A stretch of 64,000 nt of DNA, taken from positions 1-64,000 of the forward strand of contig FONB01000012.1 in assembly GCA_900112785.1 (NCBI GenBank), in the 5' to 3' direction. Numbering within the stretch: the stretch's first letter is position 1; each line of letters starts with the position of its first letter. This DNA comes from Phytobacter palmae. Lineage in GTDB: Bacteria; Pseudomonadota; Gammaproteobacteria; Enterobacterales; Enterobacteriaceae. Under the pieces are notes generated by a model. It ran no database searches, had not been told where the DNA came from, and worked only from the letters and a program-made list of their open reading frames with translations. Of this stretch, positions 27,321-36,197 are shown piece by piece. The position numbers were made by a program, and so were the translations under genes.

Positions 27321-28589
27321 ATGATCAATGTATTAATTTCACCTGCTGGTACAGAAATCGGTCGTGAGATTTGGCTATCGCTTCGTTATGAAAAAACGGT
27401 GAAGCTATTTCTCGCAGGTTCCGATTATGACAATCATGCCCGTTATAACCAGGAGCAGTATTATATATTGCCTTCGGTAAACGAAGATGGCTGGTTACAG
27501 GCACTTGAGGCATTTATTCAATTATACGACATTCATTTTATCTTTCCTGCACACGACGACGTTCTGTTAGCTTATGCTCAGCATCAGCATGAAATATCAG
27601 CAAAAATTGTATCTTCAAACAGCGAATGCTGTGAAATAACACGCTATAAAAGCCGGACCTATGACATACTAAGGGATATAGTCCCGGTACCTCGCTGCTA
27701 TAAATCAGCAGAAGAGGTTGAAACTTGGCCAGTATTTATTAAGCCTGACCGTGGACAAGGCGCTCAGGGCACACTAAGAATTAACGATAAATCCACGCTA
27801 GAAATACAATTACGCGACTGTCAAGGTTTGCTAATTAGTGAATACCTTCCCGGCGCTGAATATACAGTGGATTGTTTTACTCAGGAAAAATATGGAGTTG
27901 TATTTTGCCAGCCGCGTACTCGCGAACGAATTAGAGCCGGGATCTCAATGGCTTCAGAAACTGTCGAACTTTCTGGAGTCTTTGAGATGGCACAGTCGAT
28001 CTCAGAGCGTCTGAAGCTGAAAGGCGCATGGTTTTTTCAGGTTAAAAAAGCTGCGGATGAAACGTTAACTCTGCTTGAGGTTGCGCCCAGAATTGCTGGC
28101 ACGATGGCGGTTAACCGTGTACGGGGGGTCAATTTTGCCCTGCTCTCTTTATACGAACATCAAGGTTTGTCGTTCACTGTCGACGCGCTTAAACCGAAAA
28201 ATCGCATCAGCAGGGCATTAACGAACCGTTTCCGTTGTGATATTTCATATGGCCATGTGTACGTCGACTTTGATGATACGATCATCATTCATAACAGGCT
28301 TTGTCTACCGCTGGTTCACTTTTTATATCAATGTGTCAATGAAGGGATCCCGTGTTATCTCATTAGTCGTCACGATGGCGATTTACAGAGCCAGCTCAAA
28401 CGCTGGCGCCTTGAGGCTGTGTTTGACCGGGTTTTCCATATTTCGCGTGACGAGAAGAAATCTGTCTATATCACTCATCCTGACGCCATTTTCATTGATG
28501 ACAGCTTCCGTGAACGTCAGGAAGTACATCAGGCATTAGGCATCAATACCTTCGATGTCAGCATGCTGGATCTGCTTCTTAAGGAATAA
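27321..28589 (+). CDS. ATP-grasp / HAD phosphatase-like fusion protein
   Basis: 422 aa from the ATG at 27321; a frame 84 bp longer has no ribosome site. Residues 1-310 form a CarB/PylC-like ATP-grasp enzyme: MINVLISPAGTEIGREIW, then the ATP lysine region WPVFIKPDRGQGAQG and the metal-binding LLEVAPRIAGTMAVNR. Residues 316-420 form a HAD-like domain: motif I DFDDT, motif II ISRH and motif IV FIDDS (393-394). ATP-grasp enzymes ligate carboxylates to amines through acyl-phosphates, and the HAD part may remove a phosphate. It is the first gene of a plus-strand pair in the island between fliA and fliC. I infer a role in making or attaching a flagellin modification; the substrate is unknown. Confidence 0.8.
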   Translation: MINVLISPAGTEIGREIWLSLRYEKTVKLFLAGSDYDNHARYNQEQYYILPSVNEDGWLQALEAFIQLYDIHFIFPAHDDVLLAYAQHQHEISAKIVSSNSECCEITRYKSRTYDILRDIVPVPRCYKSAEEVETWPVFIKPDRGQGAQGTLRINDKSTLEIQLRDCQGLLISEYLPGAEYTVDCFTQEKYGVVFCQPRTRERIRAGISMASETVELSGVFEMAQSISERLKLKGAWFFQVKKAADETLTLLEVAPRIAGTMAVNRVRGVNFALLSLYEHQGLSFTVDALKPKNRISRALTNRFRCDISYGHVYVDFDDTIIIHNRLCLPLVHFLYQCVNEGIPCYLISRHDGDLQSQLKRWRLEAVFDRVFHISRDEKKSVYITHPDAIFIDDSFRERQEVHQALGINTFDVSMLDLLLKE

Positions 28590-28591
28590 CC

Positions 28592-29791
28592 ATGAAAAAA
28601 AATATTGTCTTTATCCACCTCGAAAGCCTTAATCAGGCGATTTACAGCCATCGTCAGTGGTTTCCTTGCCTGAATAGCATTGCGCCCCACTCACTTCGCT
28701 TTAACAATTTCCTCTCATCGGCAACATCGTCATTTATGGCTGTAAGCGACTTGCTGTATGGTGATGATAATGTACTGGAACATAATGTTAATTTTGAAGT
28801 TGGACTAAGTGTTAAACATAAAGCACCGCCGATGTTTGACCAGCTACGCCAAGCCGGCTATCACACTGCCGGATTGGGCTTCCCCAAGAATTGGGCGAAT
28901 TTCGATATGATCTGGAGCGGACAGGATCGATTTAACTGGTACGAAACAGCAAACGAGATGCTGCATAACGCAGAAGCGATTATCGCCGACAGGTCGCAAC
29001 CTTTCGCGCTCTATTTCTGGAATTTGAGCAGTCATCTTTGCTATCAGGACGGTTATAAAGCCGCAGGAGATAACAGCTTCGTTCGCTGGCAACGCGGTTA
29101 TGAAAGTATGGATAACACCGTAGGAGATGTCCTGCGCCTGCTGATGAATTACAAACAAATGGAAAACACGACTCTCGTTATTTTCGGGGATCATGGAGAT
29201 GATTTCTGGAACCATGGACTCTATGGCGGATTTGCACATGGAATTGAACCGTACACATCGCTGATTCATACTCCGGCGTTTATTTACAACAGTAATTATA
29301 AACCCAAAGATATTAATCATCTGGTTAGTATGGTCGACCTGCAAAAGACCGTTTTTGACATGCTAAATATCCCATCTGTTGGTGAAGCGAATCCCAATTC
29401 CTGGTCTGCGCTTTCAGGTGACAGGAAGTATTGCTACAGCCGTAATCTATTTGCCGCCCAGACAGGCGAAACACCGCAGACACCGCTACGTAAAGGCTAT
29501 GCCATTACCTCGGAACTATTCCACCTTCTATATGTAAATGGCGAGTACAAAATGTATGCATGGCAAGCTGATGGCGCGAATCAGTTCAATCTGCTTGAGT
29601 ACCTGAAAACAAGTAACGGCAGTGTGTCAATTGATTACCAACGTCTGGGAACCGGGCGCGAAGCAGGTCCACATCCGCATATTCAGTGCTTCTTGTATCC
29701 CGGTTGCGAAACATTGATTGTGTCGCAGTTTGAGGAAATGTCTGCGCTTTTGCAAAAATGGATTGCCGAAAAGAACAGTTTACTGCGCTAA
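28592..29791 (+). CDS. Sulfatase / alkaline-phosphatase-superfamily enzyme
   Basis: 399 aa, no signal peptide and no membrane span, so probably cytoplasmic. The N-terminus MKKNIVFIHLESLN places the first metal acid on strand 1. SSATSSFM (about residues 46-53) could supply the nucleophile. FGDHGDDFWNHG holds the second metal set, and a downstream His occurs in FAHG. The order matches the sulfatase-fold family that includes phosphoglycerol and phosphoethanolamine transferases. It starts 3 bp after the ATP-grasp gene stop, so the two are co-translated. In context it may move or remove a phospho-group on a flagellin-linked residue. Its last codons lie inside the terminator stem. Confidence 0.75.
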   Translation: MKKNIVFIHLESLNQAIYSHRQWFPCLNSIAPHSLRFNNFLSSATSSFMAVSDLLYGDDNVLEHNVNFEVGLSVKHKAPPMFDQLRQAGYHTAGLGFPKNWANFDMIWSGQDRFNWYETANEMLHNAEAIIADRSQPFALYFWNLSSHLCYQDGYKAAGDNSFVRWQRGYESMDNTVGDVLRLLMNYKQMENTTLVIFGDHGDDFWNHGLYGGFAHGIEPYTSLIHTPAFIYNSNYKPKDINHLVSMVDLQKTVFDMLNIPSVGEANPNSWSALSGDRKYCYSRNLFAAQTGETPQTPLRKGYAITSELFHLLYVNGEYKMYAWQADGANQFNLLEYLKTSNGSVSIDYQRLGTGREAGPHPHIQCFLYPGCETLIVSQFEEMSALLQKWIAEKNSLLR

Positions 29792-29837
29792 TAATAAAAA
29801 ACCCATCGTAATGATGGGTTTTTTATTATTAGCGCAG
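29783..29837. terminator. Bidirectional terminator shared by convergent genes
   Basis: A perfect 25-bp inverted repeat (29783-29807 and 29813-29837) surrounds a 5-base loop, with A/T tracts flanking the GC core on both strands. It terminates both converging operons. Its outer bases CTGCGCTAA encode the final Leu-Arg-stop of the genes on both strands. Confidence 0.92.
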
Positions 29838-30221
29838 ACGGGCAATCTCAATAATTTCGGTTGTCGAGATCGACGGGGTTCTCGGCAGATAAACAACCTC
29901 GCACCACGGTTTAACCCAATCAAAACGCCCTTCCCAGTCATCGCCCATCACCAGTAAATCGGCGTTTTTCATCTCGATATATCGGGCCTTATCTTCCAGT
30001 GATTCTTCAATGAACACTTCATCCACGCAACGCATTGAGCTGATAATTTTAACGCGGTCATCCTGGCTATAGAGCGGGTAGCGCTGCTTTTTTTTAAAGC
30101 TCAGCGCGTCAGAGGAAACGCCCACAATAAGATAATCGCCAAGCTGAGCTGCGCGCTCAAGAATGTTCACATGTCCAATATGAAAGACGTCAAAAGTACC
30201 GAAAGTGATCACTCTTTTCAT
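29829..30221 (-). CDS. Glycerol-3-phosphate-cytidylyltransferase-like enzyme
   Basis: 130 aa, the compact TagD type. H14-I-G-H17 and the C-terminal ISTT motif (118-121) bind the nucleotide; GDDWEG (93-98) completes the site. TagD makes CDP-glycerol from CTP and glycerol-3-phosphate; relatives activate other polyol or sugar phosphates. The start lies 1 bp after the aminotransferase stop. With the sulfatase-fold gene it suggests that a phospho-polyol or related group is part of the modification. The exact substrate is inferred, not shown. Confidence 0.82.
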   Translation of the reverse strand: MKRVITFGTFDVFHIGHVNILERAAQLGDYLIVGVSSDALSFKKKQRYPLYSQDDRVKIISSMRCVDEVFIEESLEDKARYIEMKNADLLVMGDDWEGRFDWVKPWCEVVYLPRTPSISTTEIIEIARLR

Positions 30222-30222
30222 A

Positions 30223-31389
30223 TCATATACCCGGCAATACTAATTTAAAGTCACAGTGGTCTGGAGAGATAGAGTGTCCCAAACTTTTCTCGCGAATAAG
30301 ATTGGTAATCATATCGACTTCATCCAGCGTCAACGTGGGATAAATCGGTAAACAAAGCACCGAAGCAGATACTTTTTCAGCCACAGGCATCAGACCCGGC
30401 TGCGCGCTGGGTAATCCACGGTACATCGGGAATTCAGAAATCAGCGGGTAGAAATAGCGTCGGGTAAAAATATTATGCGGCTTGAGACTTTCATAAAGTT
30501 CATCTCGTGAGCAGGCAAAACTCTCATCGATAAATATCGGCGTATAAGCATAATTCCACTCGATATTTTGCGGTTTATCCAGAATCCGTAATCCTTTAAT
30601 GCCAGCGAGTTTTTCGACATAGCGCTTATAGATTACTTCACGGTTGAGTAAAGCCTGATCGATATGTTGCAACTGAAGCATACCAAAAGCGGCCTGAACT
30701 TCGTTCATTTTGCCGTTGATACCCGTCGCAACAACGGTAGTTTCATTTGCGAAGCCAAAGTTTTTCAGATCGTCGATGCGTTTTTTCATTTTCGCATCCT
30801 GACAAATAATGGCTCCACCTTCGACTGTATTAAAGACTTTCGTCGCGTGGAAACTGAGGATCGACAGATCCCCATGAGTCAGAATGCTGCTGCCATTTTC
30901 TTTTACGCCGAAAGCATGGGCCGCATCATAGATAACACGCAGATCGTACATATCAGCAATGCGCTGAATCTCATCCACATTACACGGAATACCATAGCAG
31001 TGGACTGGCAAAATCGCTGTTGTTTCCGGGGTGATCGCCGCTTCGATCTTACGCGGATCCATATTGCAGGTTTTTGGATCGATATCCACGAAAACCGGTT
31101 TTAACGAGTTCCAGAGGATGGTATGCGCCGTTGCCACGAAAGAGTACGGGGTGGTAATCACCTCCCCCTTTACTCTTAATGCCTGCAGTGCCGTTAACAA
31201 CGCCAGCGTACCGTTTGAAAATAACGACAGGTACTCAACACCTAAATATTTCGCCAGCGCCGCTTCAAATTGCTGATGAAACGGACCAGAGTTGGTCAGA
31301 TGTTTACTTTGCCAGATCTGCTCCAGATAAGGAATAAACTCCTCAAGCGGCGGCAATAACGGGCTGGTTACATAAATATTATCGCGCAT
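30223..31389 (-). CDS. DegT/DnrJ/EryC1-family PLP aminotransferase
   Basis: 388 aa from the ATG at 31389. That ATG has AGGAG 8 bp upstream and lies 4 bp past the GT41 stop; a frame 138 bp longer would overlap the previous gene and is rejected. Fold-type I with D155 (VIYDAAHAF) and PLP lysine K184 (SFHATKVFNTVEGG). The family transaminates keto-sugars on nucleotide carriers, as in amino-sugar synthesis. No dehydratase or epimerase is encoded nearby, so the keto-sugar would have to come from elsewhere in the genome. Likely function: making an amino sugar for flagellin. Confidence 0.88.
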   Translation of the reverse strand: MRDNIYVTSPLLPPLEEFIPYLEQIWQSKHLTNSGPFHQQFEAALAKYLGVEYLSLFSNGTLALLTALQALRVKGEVITTPYSFVATAHTILWNSLKPVFVDIDPKTCNMDPRKIEAAITPETTAILPVHCYGIPCNVDEIQRIADMYDLRVIYDAAHAFGVKENGSSILTHGDLSILSFHATKVFNTVEGGAIICQDAKMKKRIDDLKNFGFANETTVVATGINGKMNEVQAAFGMLQLQHIDQALLNREVIYKRYVEKLAGIKGLRILDKPQNIEWNYAYTPIFIDESFACSRDELYESLKPHNIFTRRYFYPLISEFPMYRGLPSAQPGLMPVAEKVSASVLCLPIYPTLTLDEVDMITNLIREKSLGHSISPDHCDFKLVLPGI

Positions 31390-31393
31390 GGAT

Positions 31394-34300
31394 TTACTCC
31401 TGGTCCACATCATTATTGATAACAAAGCTTTGTGGTTTATTACCTGCGCAGTAGTTGTGCCAAATGGTCCGAAGCAATTTTTCAAAAATAAAGGAAGGGT
31501 TAACGACCTCAGTTTTTCGCAACGCAAAACGATCGCGCATGCTTAACCGAATGGCGTTTAATTCTTCTTTTTTGTTCATCCATGCCAGAGCGTGCTGGAC
31601 ATAGCTCTCTTCATCTTCAACCTGGAACTGTTCAAGCTGATAGGCTTTGATAATCTCATTACCCTGACAACCTGCCATCGTTTTACCACGCAGAGAAATC
31701 ATCGGTACACCCATCCACGCCGCGTTATTGCTGGTTGTTCCACCATTATATGGGAAAGTATCAAGCATCAGATCAATCTCCAAATGCATCTTCATATATT
31801 CATCAAAGGTGGTTTTTTCACGGAAGATAAGCTGTTCTGCTTTAACTCCCAGCATTTCCAGACGTTGACGCATGACGGCCGAGACTTCCGCTGAGGGCAT
31901 ATAACCGATTAGCATACGAGCGTTCGGAGCAGCAGTGAGAATTTTTGCCCATGCCTCAATCACTTTATCGCTGATCTTTGTTGGCCTGTTCAGACTGCCA
32001 AAGGTGAAAACGCCCTTCGAAAGCACAGGCAGAGGGTTGACGTCCGGAGCACTTGCAGGTGGTTCATACTGTACCGGCATGGACATATACAGCAATTTTT
32101 CAGTGAATTGATTATCAAGCTCGCCGGGTTGCGCCATCCACGTTCCGCAAATTCGATAATCCATTTCTTTGAGACCAGTGGTTCCAGGATAACCGATCCA
32201 GCTTAGCGAGACAGGCGCTGGCTTGAGGGCGAAGGTCGCAAGCCGGTTAAACGCGGTATGACCGGAGAGATCAATCAGAATATCAATCTCATCCTCATTG
32301 ACAACGCGTGCGAGCTCAAGCGCACTCGTCGTATAGACATTGCGCCACATATGCGCGGTTCTTTCAAAATACTCGCTTACATCGTCGTATAAGGGCGAGG
32401 TGTTGTACACGTAAAGCTCATGGCGGTCGCGGTCAAGATTTGCCCAGAATGGCTTTAAAAACCAAGTCACAGGATGGCGACAAAGATCGCCCGAAACAAA
32501 ACCGATCCGCAAACGACGGTGCGGATCTTTATTCGCAGGCCAGGATAATTTTGTTTTTTGCGCTTTTGCCCATTTTTCGGTGACGCGGCCGTAGACAAGA
32601 TGCTGTTCAAACAGTTCAGATGGCGAAATATTTCCGCTATGGGCGAGGCCAAAGTTCAAACGGCTATAGTAGGAAAGTTCCGAAGGGTTAAGCTTTATCG
32701 CTTTGCGCAGCAAAGCTATAGACTCTTCCATTCGCAGGCTATCGGAAATTAACACAGCCAGATTGGAAAGCATGCCGCTATTGTTTGGAGTGATAGCGAT
32801 TGCTTTTTCATAGCAGTATTCCGCAGCCGCCACTGCTTCGTAGTCGGAATAAAGACGCCCCAGGGCATCCCAGGCAAGGGCATTATGAGTATCCGCACGC
32901 AAGATGGCGCGAACAACACGTCCTGTCAGCCAATCCTGCTGGAGGTGCCACAACGCAACGGCCAGCTCGAAGTAGATATCCCAACTTACTGATGTAATGC
33001 TCAGCGTACGGTTAATTGCCCCAACCGCCTGACCATATTCTGACGTGCGGCTATAAACACGTGATAATTCAAGCCAGGCATTTGGGTTACCCTCCATTTT
33101 ACTGACTTGATCCCGTGCCAGTTCTCTTGCTTGTTCAAACTCGCTATTAACGATGAGCGCATTCAGCTTGTCGACAATTTTTTGATCGACAGGCAATAAG
33201 TTCTTTTTATCAAAAGACTTCCGATCCGCAGAAACTATTGCCCCGCCAAATCCCCCCTGTTGCACGGGACTGGAAAAAAGAATTAACGGCAAAATCGTAC
33301 CTGCCATTTCTGACAACGTTACTGCCTTGATTAGGGTCTGATAGTGCGCACACCAACTTGCTGGACTGCCCATCAGTATCCCTTTTCGACGCATGCCATC
33401 AATCAGTTTGATATCTGCAAACGCCAAATTATCTCTTTCAAGAATAGAAACCTCTTGCGCCGTAAGTTCGACGGGCTCATTCCAGAAGTTAAAGCCAGCT
33501 TTTAATTGCTCAAATGCCTTACCAAAAATATTAGTTAAATTTGGGTTTTTCTGGGTGTTGTAGATCGACTCTACGCACTGGTAATGCAAACCGGTAGCAC
33601 CTTGCATAAATAGCGCCCCCAGGGACAACAACAGCTTTTTTTCGTGCTCAACGTTATCAACTTCCGGTGAACGCGTATGGAAAGCCAGTTGTGCGAAACT
33701 CATACTCAGTGGCCAGGCTTCGCCCAACACATCCAGCACAGACAACGTCACCACATCATCGGTGGCAATAAACGCACCAGACTCGGCTCGCAGGCGATTA
33801 TAGACTTTACCATTTTTATCAATTTCACGACGGAAGCTCGCGGCCCAGTGAAAATCTTGCAAGCGATTCAGATCGGGCTGTGCGAAAATCGCCTGCGTCT
33901 CAGGTATCGCAGCGAGTAGACTAAAGCGCGAACGTCGGTTAACGGAGAAATCGAGATATTGCTGGAACAGCAATTTATCCTGGCGAGGGCAGGCGGCTGC
34001 GGTGAGTTCAGCAACGTTATCACCATAATGTGCCGGGCACTCTTTCCATGGAAACAGATCGCCGACATAGCGTAAACCGGAACGGTTAACACTCTCATAG
34101 AAATCGACAAAATAGCTGGCATTGTTCATGCCATGCAGATAGCGCAACGCGAAGGTATCATCGTCCATCGCCTCGGCCTCTTTCACCAGCTCCTGTAACG
34201 CTTCGCGGGCAGGATGCTGGCTCATTCCCAACGAAAGCCAGGTCAGGGCAGCACGGGCACTGCTCAGGCGAAGTTCTTCTGTATCGGCATCACGCACATG

Positions 34301-34873
34301 TAGGGCTATCGCATCCTGGATAATCTGGCTCAGGCCTGCACCAGGCTGGGTGAGCCACTCGACAGCAACAATCCCCTTCTCTGTCAAATGTTGAAGAGAG
34401 AAGGCAAATAATGCCTCACGCGTCTGGGTATCAAGCAACGAGAAAATATCGTGAATGATGATGTAATCAAATTCTACGCCAATTCCTGCCAGCAATGTTT
34501 CTATGTCGGTGCAAAAAAGCTGCATATTCTCAATACCCGCTAATTTGAGCTGCAGCTTGCCCGCTTCAATTTTATCCTGCGACAGATCGATCCCGATAAT
34601 CTCAGCCTGAGGATACGCCAGTGCAAAAGGAAGAAGATGAGACGCGTCGCCGCAACCTATATCCAGAATACGTGCGGCTTCTGGATTTTTGCCCTGAATA
34701 CCATACAGCCAGGCGCTGGCCTGAATTCGGGCCACGCTCAGAGAAGGCTTAACCATCTCTGACTTAGGTATAGCGGAACTGACTGACGCTAAATTGAAGC
34801 TTCGCGGTAAATCGGAGGAGAACACAGCGCTATCCTTTACATTTTGAATGTCATTTTGCCATGCTACCAGCAC
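31394..34873 (-). CDS. Methyltransferase-TPR-GT41 (OGT-like) fusion
   Basis: 1159 aa from the GTG at 34873; a second GTG at 34825 has AAGGA 7 bp upstream and may be the true start. Residues 45-215 form a SAM methyltransferase (motif I ILDIGCGDASH, 69-79). About 220-500 resembles the methyltransferase regulatory domain. About 590-745 carry tetratricopeptide repeats (AWDALGRLYSDYEAVAAAEY). About 775-1150 form a glycosyltransferase 41 domain (GFVSGDLCRHPV, SLNRPTKISD, DTFPYNGGTTSNNAAWMGVP). GT41 enzymes put sugars on Ser/Thr of cytoplasmic proteins. It lies just beyond the fliC terminator on the same strand, so flagellin is the obvious acceptor. It heads an operon with the aminotransferase and cytidylyltransferase. 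Confidence 0.9.
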   Translation of the reverse strand: MLVAWQNDIQNVKDSAVFSSDLPRSFNLASVSSAIPKSEMVKPSLSVARIQASAWLYGIQGKNPEAARILDIGCGDASHLLPFALAYPQAEIIGIDLSQDKIEAGKLQLKLAGIENMQLFCTDIETLLAGIGVEFDYIIIHDIFSLLDTQTREALFAFSLQHLTEKGIVAVEWLTQPGAGLSQIIQDAIALHVRDADTEELRLSSARAALTWLSLGMSQHPAREALQELVKEAEAMDDDTFALRYLHGMNNASYFVDFYESVNRSGLRYVGDLFPWKECPAHYGDNVAELTAAACPRQDKLLFQQYLDFSVNRRSRFSLLAAIPETQAIFAQPDLNRLQDFHWAASFRREIDKNGKVYNRLRAESGAFIATDDVVTLSVLDVLGEAWPLSMSFAQLAFHTRSPEVDNVEHEKKLLLSLGALFMQGATGLHYQCVESIYNTQKNPNLTNIFGKAFEQLKAGFNFWNEPVELTAQEVSILERDNLAFADIKLIDGMRRKGILMGSPASWCAHYQTLIKAVTLSEMAGTILPLILFSSPVQQGGFGGAIVSADRKSFDKKNLLPVDQKIVDKLNALIVNSEFEQARELARDQVSKMEGNPNAWLELSRVYSRTSEYGQAVGAINRTLSITSVSWDIYFELAVALWHLQQDWLTGRVVRAILRADTHNALAWDALGRLYSDYEAVAAAEYCYEKAIAITPNNSGMLSNLAVLISDSLRMEESIALLRKAIKLNPSELSYYSRLNFGLAHSGNISPSELFEQHLVYGRVTEKWAKAQKTKLSWPANKDPHRRLRIGFVSGDLCRHPVTWFLKPFWANLDRDRHELYVYNTSPLYDDVSEYFERTAHMWRNVYTTSALELARVVNEDEIDILIDLSGHTAFNRLATFALKPAPVSLSWIGYPGTTGLKEMDYRICGTWMAQPGELDNQFTEKLLYMSMPVQYEPPASAPDVNPLPVLSKGVFTFGSLNRPTKISDKVIEAWAKILTAAPNARMLIGYMPSAEVSAVMRQRLEMLGVKAEQLIFREKTTFDEYMKMHLEIDLMLDTFPYNGGTTSNNAAWMGVPMISLRGKTMAGCQGNEIIKAYQLEQFQVEDEESYVQHALAWMNKKEELNAIRLSMRDRFALRKTEVVNPSFIFEKLLRTIWHNYCAGNKPQSFVINNDVDQE

Positions 34874-34933
34874 GTAATGGGGTTCATTGGTTGAGTAAAC
34901 GCCATAATTGGGGGTATTTCGCCCTATTTTACT

Positions 34934-34967
34934 GGCAAAAAAAAACCAACCCCGAAGGGTTGGTTTT
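34934..34967 (-). terminator. fliC transcription terminator
   Basis: On the minus strand AAAACCAACCC pairs with GGGTTGGTTTT around a 4-base loop (34942-34967) and is followed by T residues. It lies about 25 bp after the fliC stop. It separates fliC from the GT41 operon. Confidence 0.88.
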
Positions 34968-34990
34968 CAGTGCCACATTGAAGCGTATTA

Positions 34991-35863
34991 TTAACGCAGC
35001 AGGGACAGTACAGACTGCGGAACCTGGTTCGCCTGAGCCAGTACAGAAGTACCTGCCTGTTGCAGAATCTGCGCTCGGCTCATGTTAGAAACTTCGGTCG
35101 CGTAATCAGCATCCTGAATACGGGACTGCGCTGCGGACAGGTTAGTCACGGTGTTGTTCAGGTTGGAGATAGTAGAATCGAAACGGTTCTGAATCGCACC
35201 CAGGTCTGAACGCTGAGTATCAACAGCTTTCAGTGCATCGTCGATAGAGTTGAGTACGTTGGTTGCCAGAACGTCGAAGCCTTTAGCTTTGATGCTACGA
35301 GTTTCGCCAGTAGCCAGACCAGTGGTAACACCGGTGGTACCCGTTGCGTCGAATTTGTTCCAGCCGCTGTTGCCAGAGATGGTGATGTCGATTTTCTCGC
35401 CATCTTTAGAGCCAACCTGGATAGAGATAGTGGTTGCAGAGTTAGAACCAGCCAGGATTTTGATACCGTTGAACTGGCTCTGGCTTGCAACACGGTTGAT
35501 CTCGTCCAGACGCTGGTTAACTTCAGACTGGATGGAGTCGATGTCGGAACCGGAGTTGGTACCGTTCTGAGCCTGAACTGCCAGCTCACGGATACGCTGC
35601 AAGTTGTTGTTGATTTCGTTCAGAGAACCTTCGGCAGTCTGAGCAATAGAGATACCGTCGTTCGCGTTACGAGAAGCCTGAGTCAGACCTTTGATGTTTG
35701 CAGTGAAACGGTTGGAGATTGCCTGACCAGCCGCATCATCTTTTGCGCTGTTGATACGCAGACCGGAGGACAGACGCTCAATAGCAGTGCCCAGCGCAGA
35801 CTGAGATTTGTTCAGGTTGTTCTGAGTAGTCAGTGACAACAGGTTAGTATTGATAACTGCCAT
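34991..35863 (-). CDS. fliC: FliC, flagellin (short form)
   Basis: 290 aa, far shorter than E. coli or Salmonella flagellins (about 490-505). The D0-D1 ends are intact: MAVINTNLLSLTTQNNLNKS, RLSSGLRINSAKDDAAGQA and, at the C-terminus, RIQDADYATEVSNMSRAQIL and VLSLLR. The central D2-D3 region is reduced to about 60 residues rich in Thr, Ser and Gly (residues about 140-200). These would be surface exposed and suit O-glycosylation. Filament subunit exported by the FliI/FliP-type system. A sigma-28 promoter lies upstream, and a candidate modification locus downstream. Confidence 0.97.
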   Translation of the reverse strand: MAVINTNLLSLTTQNNLNKSQSALGTAIERLSSGLRINSAKDDAAGQAISNRFTANIKGLTQASRNANDGISIAQTAEGSLNEINNNLQRIRELAVQAQNGTNSGSDIDSIQSEVNQRLDEINRVASQSQFNGIKILAGSNSATTISIQVGSKDGEKIDITISGNSGWNKFDATGTTGVTTGLATGETRSIKAKGFDVLATNVLNSIDDALKAVDTQRSDLGAIQNRFDSTISNLNNTVTNLSAAQSRIQDADYATEVSNMSRAQILQQAGTSVLAQANQVPQSVLSLLR

Positions 35864-35934
35864 AATTACTTTCCTTCAAAAATTGATTTAGGGTCGGTGC
35901 CTAACACTTACGGCGTCTCTCACCGTCAACAAGG

Positions 35935-35961
35935 GTATCGGCGCATCTTCGAAGGACTTTA
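35935..35961 (-). promoter_or_regulatory. Sigma-28 promoter of fliC
   Basis: On the minus strand TAAAG (35961-35957) is followed, after about 14 bp, by GCCGATAC (35942-35935), close to the TAAA-N15-GCCGATAA consensus. The leader to the fliC ATG is about 65 nt. The strip 35962-36132 between the divergent fliC and fliD promoters holds no gene; a hairpin with AAACCGC and GCGGTTT at 36040-36062 lies in it. Confidence 0.85.
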
Positions 35962-36132
35962 GAAATAATCGATAAAAACTTTTATCTCTTTGTTTTTAAT
36001 GAATTTAAATTTCTTAAAGCGTCTTTTTAGCTCAAAAAACCGCCTTTTCGTTGCGGTTTTTGTCTTCTACAATCCTCTTATTTACCACTAACTGCTCCCG
36101 CTTTTCTGTCGATTATTTTTTCATAGGGTGTG

Positions 36133-36159
36133 TAAACTTTTTGCTCGAGTTGCCGATAG
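36133..36159 (+). promoter_or_regulatory. Sigma-28 promoter of fliDST
   Basis: TAAACTTT (36133) and GCCGATAG (36152-36159) at consensus spacing, 38 bp upstream of the fliD ATG. It faces away from the fliC promoter. Confidence 0.85.
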
Positions 36160-36197
36160 AGAGTCAAGTTACACACAAGACGCAAAGGAAAACAGAC

